Shown: positions 1 through 5,217 of the stretch, one piece after another | Layout: each line of letters starts with the position of its first letter | How positions within the stretch are numbered: position 1 is the first letter of the stretch | NCBI GenBank assembly: GCA_910578215.1 | Contig: CAJTPH010000024.1 | Span: forward strand, 1-30,035 | Length of the DNA: 30,035 nt | Reading direction: 5' to 3' | Origin: an uncultured Acetatifactor sp. | GTDB lineage: Bacteria; Bacillota; Clostridia; Lachnospirales; Lachnospiraceae | Notes under the pieces: generated by a model | The model's input: the letters and a program-made list of their open reading frames with translations, nothing else | Database searches by the model: none | Told to the model about the DNA's origin: nothing | Made by a program: the position numbers and the translations under genes

Positions 1-74
1 TTCCTTCACAGGCTTGTGGGCTCCGCTTCATGTATCCAAATATTTTTTTCTGTTTTCCCTTTGTGACTACATGG

Positions 75-515
75 TCAGCCTTTATTTTCCTGCCCTATAA
101 TATAATCGATGGCCTGTAAATAGCCGTCCAGCCCCTGGCCGTATATCTGCTTGTCGCAGACGGGCGCGGTCACGGACACCCTTCTGAATTCTTCCCTTTG
201 GGTTATATCCGAGATATGGATTTCCACCTTGGGCACCGTTATGCTTGCCAGGGCATCCCGGATGGCATAGCTGTAATGGGTATACGCCCCCGGATTGATC
301 ACAATGCCCTCAGTCCCGTCAAAATACGCCTCCTGAAGCCTGTCGATGATGGCTCCCTCATGATTGCTCTGAAATGTGAGTATCTCGTTCTGCGTTTCCT
401 CCGCCTTTTTGCCAATCAGCCCCAGAAGATACTCATAATCCTGTGTACCGTACACCTTTTTTTCCCGAATTCCCAAAAAATTCAAATTGGGTCCGTTTAT
501 CACTAATATTTTCAT
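75..515 (-). CDS. aroQ: 3-dehydroquinate dehydratase, type II
   Basis: Dehydrates 3-dehydroquinate to 3-dehydroshikimate, the third step of the shikimate pathway, in the cytoplasm. The 146-residue product has the usual length of the small dodecameric type II enzyme. Its family blocks are visible in order: NGPNLNFLG with the REKKVYG loop (catalytic Arg and Tyr) near the N-terminus, NPGAYTHYSYAIRDA near residues 75-90, and EIHISDITQREEFRR near 100-115, with the catalytic His and the substrate-binding Arg region. The ATG at 515 is chosen because GGGAGG lies 5-6 bases upstream and the protein then starts MKILVINGPN, as in the family. A GTG at 530 would overlap the aroK stop (GTGA) but adds five residues that include the ribosome binding site. 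It is the last gene of the aroE-aroK-aroQ run. The 74 bases beyond its stop hold no gene I can support. Confidence 0.96.
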   Translation of the reverse strand: MKILVINGPNLNFLGIREKKVYGTQDYEYLLGLIGKKAEETQNEILTFQSNHEGAIIDRLQEAYFDGTEGIVINPGAYTHYSYAIRDALASITVPKVEIHISDITQREEFRRVSVTAPVCDKQIYGQGLDGYLQAIDYIIGQENKG

Positions 516-526
516 GCCCGCCTCCC

Positions 527-1048
527 TCACCGTTGCGAAACCATTTTCATTATGATACTGCCCTGAATCTGCTCCAGGGTCATGGCGTCCACATCCAGAA
601 TCATGTCCGCAGTCTCCTCATAGGCGGCTTTTCTGTCCTGCATCAGCGCTTTTATTTTGCCCAACGGATCTTCGCACTGCAGCAGAGGTCTGGTTTTATC
701 TCCCTTAAGCCTCTCGTACACCGTCTCCGGCCTCACCCGCAGATAGACCACCATACCAAGCTTCTTCAAAAGCTCCCTGTTTTCCGGTCTTACGGGCGTC
801 CCCCCGCCCACAGAATATATTTTCCCGGCTTTGGACTCGCCCAATTCCCTTAAAAGCTCCGTTTCGAGCTGCCTGAAGTACGCCTCTCCCTTTTCCCGGA
901 AAATATCGCTGACAGAGCAGCCCTCCCTGCGCTCTATCAGCTTGTCCGTATCCTCCACAGGCATGCGCAGCCTGTAGGAAAGCTTTATCCCCACGGAGGT
1001 TTTGCCGCTCCCCATAAAGCCGATCAGTACCAGATTTTGTTGTTCCAT
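527..1048 (-). CDS. aroK: shikimate kinase
   Basis: Phosphorylates shikimate at the 3-OH using ATP, the fifth step of the shikimate pathway. The 173-residue product has normal length. A Walker A loop GFMGSGKTS lies at residues 10-18, the substrate-binding VEDTD at 31-35, the GGGTP substrate loop at 81-85, and a TRPLL lid-type segment further on. Start choice: AGGAGG abuts the upstream ATG at 1054, leaving no spacing, while the ATG at 1048 is six bases downstream of it, so 1048 is taken. It lies 58 bp after aroE and 11 bp before aroQ, consistent with one transcript. Confidence 0.95.
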   Translation of the reverse strand: MEQQNLVLIGFMGSGKTSVGIKLSYRLRMPVEDTDKLIERREGCSVSDIFREKGEAYFRQLETELLRELGESKAGKIYSVGGGTPVRPENRELLKKLGMVVYLRVRPETVYERLKGDKTRPLLQCEDPLGKIKALMQDRKAAYEETADMILDVDAMTLEQIQGSIIMKMVSQR

Positions 1049-1106
1049 ACTCATCCTCCTGCGCGCCTTTCCTGCCTTGTGCTTTATTCCGTCATTTAAC
1101 TGCCGA

Positions 1107-2006
1107 TTATTCCGGCTTTTGCTCCGGATGCTGCTCCTCCGGCTTCATGGCGCGTCTCATCTCCCCGTAAGCCTTCCCCGCAAGCTCCTCGTCCACCTTT
1201 ACGCCCGTCCAGAGCTCATAGGCAATAATTCCCTGATAAAGCAGCATCCTCAGTCCGTTAAAGGCCCTGCCTCCCATCTCCTCAACCAGAGACATAAATT
1301 TGGTCCTGGAGGGATTGAAAATCAGGTCATAGCCGGTATGGATCTTCTCATAAAAAGCCCTGTCCTCAATAACCGCTTCCTCCACCCTGGGAAACATTCC
1401 CAGATTGGTAGCCTGAATGGCAAGATATTTCTCCCCCCGGGGCAGAGCCCCATAATCCGTCAAAGCCATCGCCTCCGCAAGCTGCCTGCCGGAAAAGGTA
1501 TTGATCTCCTCCGCCAGCCTCTCTGCCTTTTCCACCGTGCGGTTTAAAATGACGATCTGCGAAGCGCCATGCACGGAAAGCAGCATAGCCACCGCCCTGG
1601 CAACCCCGCCTGCGCCCAGAATCAGCGCCTTTTCGCCCTCCAGCCTTACGCCGTCCCCGCACATCGCCCTGTACAGCCCGGGCATATCCGTATTATAGCC
1701 CTTAAAGCCGTCCTCCACGCGCACCAGGGTATTTACCGCGCCTATATCCCTTGCAAGCGAATCGATTTCCTTCAAAAACGGAATGACCCTGCTCTTGTAT
1801 GGAACGGTCACATTGCAGCCCAGCAGATTCAGCGCAAAAGCGCCCTCCACTGCCTCCCCAAGCTTATCCTCCGGCACACGGAAGGGCACATAGACAAGCT
1901 TCTCCGAGAGCTCCTCTGCCAGGGTATTATGTATCGCCGGCGACATGGTATGCTCCACCGGATTGCCGATCAGCCCGCAGGTGCGGGTATAGCCGTCTAT
2001 TTTCAT
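1107..2006 (-). CDS. aroE: shikimate dehydrogenase
   Basis: NADPH-dependent reduction of 3-dehydroshikimate to shikimate. The 299-residue product is slightly longer than the ~270-285 usual for AroE. N-terminal catalytic domain: the shikimate-binding MSPAIHN (about residues 21-27), NVTVPYK with the catalytic Lys (about 65-71), and NTDM with the catalytic Asp (about 105-108). The C-terminal Rossmann domain has GAGGVARA (about 131-138) and NRT. The last ~15 residues are a Pro/Glu/Gln-rich tail that looks dispensable. The ATG at 2006 follows GGAGG with seven bases of spacing. A 95-bp gap with a stem-loop separates it from yqeG. Confidence 0.96.
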   Translation of the reverse strand: MKIDGYTRTCGLIGNPVEHTMSPAIHNTLAEELSEKLVYVPFRVPEDKLGEAVEGAFALNLLGCNVTVPYKSRVIPFLKEIDSLARDIGAVNTLVRVEDGFKGYNTDMPGLYRAMCGDGVRLEGEKALILGAGGVARAVAMLLSVHGASQIVILNRTVEKAERLAEEINTFSGRQLAEAMALTDYGALPRGEKYLAIQATNLGMFPRVEEAVIEDRAFYEKIHTGYDLIFNPSRTKFMSLVEEMGGRAFNGLRMLLYQGIIAYELWTGVKVDEELAGKAYGEMRRAMKPEEQHPEQKPE

Positions 2007-2026
2007 AAAAACCTCCTTGCTGCGGC

Positions 2027-2071
2027 TTTTTCGGAGACAGCCGGCAGCTCAGGTTCTGAGCAGCCGAAAAA
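2027..2071. repeat. stem-loop between yqeG and aroE
   Basis: CGGC-A-GCTCAG (2042-2052) pairs with CTGAGC-A-GCCG (2056-2066) around a GTT loop, giving ten pairs with one mismatch. An overlapping outer alternative pairs TTTTTCGG (2027-2034) with CCGAAAAA (2064-2071). Neither strand has a U-tract after the stem, so it does not read as a classical terminator. It may be an RNA-stability or processing structure, or an operator; the function is unknown. Confidence 0.55.
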
Positions 2072-2101
2072 CTGCCTGCTGAAATTATACTGTCTGAATG
2101 A

Positions 2102-2635
2102 TTACCGCCTGCACTTTTTAACTGATTTATTATCCAACCTTTTCATTTTCTTATGGTAAAAATACAGAACGATGCTCTCCAGTCTTCGCTTCAATACGAT
2201 CTGGATCTCCTCTTTAGGGTGAATGGGCTTTACCAGCCAGGCTGCAATTCCGGCTCTCTTTGCCCCCCAAATGTCCGTGAACAATTGATCGCCCACAAAC
2301 ATTGTGTTCCCCGCATGGGTCCCCATGGTCTCCATGGCTTTTCTATAGCCCTCTGTGCCGGGCTTCCCCGCCTTAAAAATATACTGCGACTTCACCCCGT
2401 CGCCGAACATTTTCACCCGCGGCTCCTTGTTGTTTGACAATAGAATCGTCTGAAAGCCCCTCTCATGCAGTCTTTGAAAAAGCGCTGCCGCCCTTTCGTC
2501 CGCAGGAGCGCCATGAGGCGCCAGGGTATTGTCTATATCAAAAATAATTCCTCGATAGCCCTGGGCATACAGCCCGTTATAGTCGATCCCGTAAGCGCTT
2601 TCAGCTTCATTGTCGGGATAAAAAATCTCCAGCAT
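2102..2635 (-). CDS. yqeG: YqeG family HAD-IIIA phosphatase
   Basis: Predicted cytoplasmic phosphohydrolase of the HAD superfamily (YqeG, subfamily IIIA). The 177-residue product has normal length. HAD motif I is FDIDNTLAPHG (about 32-42, nucleophile first Asp), motif II is LLSNN, the motif III Lys is in KAGKPG, and motif IV is VGDQLFTDIWGAKRAG. The physiological substrate of the family is not settled. GGGAGG sits six bases before the ATG at 2635, and that ATG directly abuts the stop of the DUF3842 gene (TGAATG), so translation is probably coupled. In Bacillus subtilis yqeG also lies close to the shikimate dehydrogenase gene, which agrees with this layout. Confidence 0.9.
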   Translation of the reverse strand: MLEIFYPDNEAESAYGIDYNGLYAQGYRGIIFDIDNTLAPHGAPADERAAALFQRLHERGFQTILLSNNKEPRVKMFGDGVKSQYIFKAGKPGTEGYRKAMETMGTHAGNTMFVGDQLFTDIWGAKRAGIAAWLVKPIHPKEEIQIVLKRRLESIVLYFYHKKMKRLDNKSVKKCRR

Positions 2636-3094
2636 TCAAGACCTCCCAAATCCTTCAACCGCCCTGCCGGCGGAGCGGCGCTCCTGGCGGTTGAGCGCTT
2701 CGGCAATTTTTTCCACCGCTTCCTTAATATAATCTCCCAGCCTCCGGCTCTCCACCCCCATTACCGCAGCGCCGCAGCGGCTCATGGGAATCAGGAGGAT
2801 CTCCGCGCCGCTGGATGCCACCGCCTCTGCCATTTTCGGTGTAATCTCTCCCAGCATGGCGTCCGCCATGACAATGCCTATGGGTCCCACGATCACATCC
2901 GCGCGGCGGCTGTTGTATATCACCGCATTCTCCCCGGTTGCTCCCGCCGCCGTGCCGCCCTTCATCATATTGGAGGTTGCCGCGGCATTGGTTCCCACGG
3001 CTACCAGCTCCGCGTCGGGATATTTCAGACATATCTCCTCAACAAGGCTGCGGCCCACGCCGCCCCCCTGGCCATCCATAACCATGATCACCAT
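2636..3094 (-). CDS. DUF3842 family protein, unknown function
   Basis: I recognise this as the small DUF3842 family found in Clostridia; no function is established. The 152-residue product starts MVIMVMDGQGGGVGRSL, a hydrophobic strand followed by a glycine-rich loop and helix, suggestive of a nucleotide- or phosphate-binding fold. Further on are GTNAAATSNMMKGG, NSRRADVIVGPIGIVMADAM and LLIPMSRCGAAVMG, which read as alternating strands and loops. No signal peptide or membrane span. The ATG at 3094 is chosen because AAGGAG lies eight bases upstream; the open frame runs on to 3244, but the extra 50 residues are basic, unlike the family, and overlap both promoters. First gene of the run into yqeG-aroE-aroK-aroQ. 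Confidence 0.85.
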   Translation of the reverse strand: MVIMVMDGQGGGVGRSLVEEICLKYPDAELVAVGTNAAATSNMMKGGTAAGATGENAVIYNSRRADVIVGPIGIVMADAMLGEITPKMAEAVASSGAEILLIPMSRCGAAVMGVESRRLGDYIKEAVEKIAEALNRQERRSAGRAVEGFGRS

Positions 3095-3132
3095 TTTCAG
3101 CTCTCCTTCCTTAGAACCGCTTCCGTGCCAAC

Positions 3133-3162
3133 ATTGTAGCATGACACTCCCGCTCTGTTCAA
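3133..3162 (-). promoter_or_regulatory. sigma-A-type promoter for the DUF3842-yqeG-aro run
   Basis: On the minus strand TTGAAC (3162-3157), an 18-base spacer, and TACAAT (3138-3133). Transcription would start near 3126, about 30 bases before the ATG at 3094. It is arranged back to back with the plus-strand promoter at 3180-3207; the two -35 boxes are only 17 bp apart, so one bound regulator could affect both. Confidence 0.6.
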
Positions 3163-3179
3163 GGGTTTTCACAAAGTTC

Positions 3180-3207
3180 TTGACATCCGCTCCTTTTTGT
3201 ATAAAAT
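3180..3207 (+). promoter_or_regulatory. sigma-A-type promoter for the ECF S-component leader
   Basis: A consensus TTGACA (3180-3185), a 16-base spacer, and TAAAAT (3202-3207). The predicted start is near 3214, about 250 bases upstream of the only plus-strand gene in this region (ATG 3467), implying a long 5' leader. Confidence 0.65.
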
Positions 3208-3213
3208 ATTTAA

Positions 3214-3466
3214 CAGAGAATCGTTTTAAGAAAAAACGACGCATTTAGAAAAATGCTCCAAACACACGCAGTTATCAAAGCATTGCGCGCAACCGTCACA
3301 TGTCCCGCCATAATTGCATGCGCTTTCGCGCACAGCGGAAGCAGCCTTACGTTTATTCGCCATGAAGGCCCGCGGCTCTTTGAAAAGAGCCCCGCTTTTA
3401 TGGCTTTTTATATGTGCGCATGGCCGCATTGCCCTATTATGCAAAAAGAAAAGCGAGGTAAAAACA
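3214..3466 (+). promoter_or_regulatory. structured 5' leader, candidate riboswitch or attenuator
   Basis: The leader holds a row of perfect small hairpins: TCGTTTT/AAAACGA (3221-3227/3233-3239), GCATTT/AAATGC (3241-3246/3251-3256) and TGCGC/GCGCA around TTTC near 3319-3332. It then enters a strong intrinsic terminator at 3359-3409, 57 bases before the ATG. A possible antiterminator pairs GCCTT (3344-3348) with AAGGC (3365-3369) on the 5' arm of the terminator. I see no TPP, cobalamin, FMN, T-box, tetrahydrofolate or preQ1-I signature. No short leader peptide with a ribosome binding site was found. The regulatory role is inferred from layout. Confidence 0.5.
3359..3409 (+). terminator. intrinsic terminator inside the ECF leader
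   Basis: GCCAT-GAAGGC (3359-3369) pairs with GCTTTT-ATGGC (3394-3404), including two G-U pairs. GGCTCTT (3374-3380) pairs with AAGAGCC (3385-3391) around a TGAA loop, with a small internal loop between the stems. TTTTT (3405-3409) follows directly. The U-tract exists only in the plus orientation. No plus-strand gene lies upstream, so it can only act within the leader of the downstream gene. Confidence 0.75.
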
Positions 3467-4015
3467 ATGAAGAAAATGTCCCCTGTCACCAAATGTGCTG
3501 CCACCGCCGTATGTATGGCGCTCTGCGTGGTTCTGCCGCTGACGCTCCACGCCATCCCAAACGGCGGCAAGCTGTTCTCCCCCATGCACATACCAGTGCT
3601 TCTCTGCGGTCTTGTCTGCGGCTGGCAATACGGGCTTGCATGCGGGCTTGCCGGTCCCGTGCTCTCCAGCCTGCTGACAAGCATGCCCCCTATGGGCAGC
3701 CCTACGCAGTACGGCATGATCATCGAGCTGGCGGTATATGGGCTTACGGCGGGCCTAATGATGAAATTCGTGCACACCAAAAACCAGACCGCAGACATAT
3801 ACGTAAGCCTCGTGACCGCCATGCTGGCGGGCCGAATTATGGGCGGTCTGTCCAAGGCGTTCTTCTTCTCCGCAGGCACCTACACCTTCGGCACATGGGC
3901 CGCCGCATATTTTACCTCGGGCTTCCCCGGCATTATCGTACAGCTGATCCTGATTCCGGTTCTGTATCTGGCGCTCTGCAAGGCGCACCTTGTGCCTGTG
4001 CGGTACGCGAAATAA
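3467..4015 (+). CDS. ECF transporter S component (substrate unknown)
   Basis: Predicted substrate-binding membrane subunit of an energy-coupling factor importer, which would work with a shared EcfA/A'/T module encoded elsewhere. The 182-residue product has about five to six hydrophobic segments. The N-terminal segment ends in HAIPNGGKLFSPMHIPVLL, and a Gly-rich helix contains CGLVCGWQYGLACGLAGP, both typical of S components of the DUF3816/ECF_trnsprt type. I cannot tell the vitamin or cofactor from sequence. The ATG at 3467 follows GAGGT with eight bases of spacing. It is alone on the plus strand, preceded by an attenuator-like leader, and ends convergently with rsgA. Control by premature termination is therefore likely. 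Confidence 0.85.
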   Translation: MKKMSPVTKCAATAVCMALCVVLPLTLHAIPNGGKLFSPMHIPVLLCGLVCGWQYGLACGLAGPVLSSLLTSMPPMGSPTQYGMIIELAVYGLTAGLMMKFVHTKNQTADIYVSLVTAMLAGRIMGGLSKAFFFSAGTYTFGTWAAAYFTSGFPGIIVQLILIPVLYLALCKAHLVPVRYAK

Positions 4016-4096
4016 CATGCCGGCCCGGTCATTGCACGCCGTAAGCCAGTTTTTCTGCGAATGCATATGCCGCGGCCAGATACATTCTGGCATCTC

Positions 4097-4133
4097 AAAT
4101 GCCGGGCTTTGTGAACAAAGCCCGGCATTTTTT
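4097..4133 (+). terminator. strong intrinsic terminator between convergent genes
   Basis: A perfect 15-bp stem (4097-4111 with 4116-4130, core GCCGGGCTTTG) closes a TGAA loop and runs into TTTTTT on the plus strand. On the minus strand it reads into TTTGAG, so it may work more weakly for rsgA, which ends at 4138. The TGAA loop matches that of the leader terminator at 3359-3409. Confidence 0.85.
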
Positions 4134-4137
4134 GCGT

Positions 4138-5037
4138 CTAATACCTTTTCGTATCCTTAAGCTCACGATACAGCAGACAGTAATTTTCATACCTCATTTT
4201 ACTGATCTTCCCCTCTGCCACCGCATCCTTTACCCCGCAGACGGGCTCGCTCAAATGAGCGCAGCCGCCGAACCTGCAGTATTTTTCAAACGCCGCAAAC
4301 TCAGGGTAATACTCTGCCAGATCTTCCTTCTCCAGGCAAAAAAGCCCCAAAGAGCTGAACCCCGGCGTATCGAGAATATAAGTGCCCTTTCCCATGGCGA
4401 TCAGCTCCGAATGCCTTGTGGTGTGCTTTCCCCGCTGGATTTTTGCGCTTATCTGCCCGGTCTCCATGACAACCTCCGACTGCAGGCAATTTACCACAGA
4501 GGACTTACCCACGCCGCTTGGGCCTGCCACCGCGGTGGTCCTGCCCATAAGGGTTTCCCTCAGCTCGTCGATGCCCTGGTTTTTTGCCGCGCTGACATTG
4601 ATTACCCGGTAACCGCAGCTCTCGTATATCTGCCGGTAGCCCTCCCCCTCGTTGTCCCCGTCGATATCCTTTTTGTTAAAGCAGATAACGCAGGGCACAT
4701 GCTGCTGCCCCATCATAATCAAAAACCGGTCCAGCAGGTTAAAATTGGGGCTGGGCTTCACAATGGAAAAAATCACCAGCGCCTGAGAGACATTGGCCAC
4801 TGCAGGACGAACCAATTCGCTGTGCCGGGGAAGAAGCTCCACAATGCTGCCCAAAAGCTTCTCCCCATCCAAAACCTCCAGCTCCACATCGTCGCCCACC
4901 AGAGGCTTGCGGTTATCCTTGCGGAAGACTCCCTTTGCCTTGCATTCATATACTCCTGCCTTCGCGCCTTCCGCCCCGCCGTCCTCCACATGCACATAAT
5001 AGAAGCCGGCAATTCCCTTGACTATTTTCCCCCTCAT
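4138..5037 (-). CDS. rsgA: ribosome small subunit-dependent GTPase RsgA
   Basis: Late 30S-subunit assembly GTPase acting in the cytoplasm. The 299-residue product has the family layout: an N-terminal OB fold (about 1-65), then a circularly permuted GTPase domain with G4 FNKKD (about 119-123) before G1 GPSGVGKSS (about 171-179) and G3 DTPGFSS (about 223-229), and a C-terminal zinc domain with CRFGGCAHLSEPVC. ATG at 5037; the nearest GGAGG is 13 bases upstream, longer than usual, and no better in-frame start exists. It lies 180 bp after prkC. The rpe gene that often follows rsgA is absent here; the ECF gene converges instead. Confidence 0.95.
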   Translation of the reverse strand: MRGKIVKGIAGFYYVHVEDGGAEGAKAGVYECKAKGVFRKDNRKPLVGDDVELEVLDGEKLLGSIVELLPRHSELVRPAVANVSQALVIFSIVKPSPNFNLLDRFLIMMGQQHVPCVICFNKKDIDGDNEGEGYRQIYESCGYRVINVSAAKNQGIDELRETLMGRTTAVAGPSGVGKSSVVNCLQSEVVMETGQISAKIQRGKHTTRHSELIAMGKGTYILDTPGFSSLGLFCLEKEDLAEYYPEFAAFEKYCRFGGCAHLSEPVCGVKDAVAEGKISKMRYENYCLLYRELKDTKRY

Positions 5038-5073
5038 CTGCTCACATAAGCCTCCGCCCGCTAAATCCCATCT

Positions 5074-5217
5074 GCCCGCTGCAGCGGGCGCTCAAAACAG
5101 AATTATGAAATGTTCTCTTTCATGCTGACTCCCATGCCGCCGACTGCCCGCGAATGAAAGCATCAGCACAAATGCTCCAGTTGAAAAATATGCGATTTCC
5201 CATTTCGATTTTTCAAC
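5074..5217. repeat. prkC-rsgA gap with inverted repeats
   Basis: The 180-bp gap carries no gene. GTTGAAAAAT (5180-5189) pairs perfectly with ATTTTTCAAC (5208-5217), a 10-bp stem with an 18-base loop directly after the prkC stop codon. A perfect 16-bp GC palindrome, GCCCGCTGCAGCGGGC, lies at 5074-5089. Neither is followed by a U-tract on the minus strand. Confidence 0.5.

Noticed and set aside
1..74. Possible start of a gene downstream of aroQ (ATG near position 31 on the minus strand)
   Set aside because: Only ~10 codons are visible and the upstream sequence has no convincing ribosome binding site.
3226..3363. SCIFF-type (six Cys in forty-five) peptide
   Set aside because: The Cys spacing does not match SCIFF and no radical-SAM maturase is adjacent; kept only as a low-interest antisense frame.
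3253..4044. Plus-strand frame overlapping the ECF gene in a different frame
   Set aside because: The 182-residue frame starting at 3467 has the ribosome binding site and membrane helices of an S component; this one is Arg/Pro/His-rich and shadow-like.
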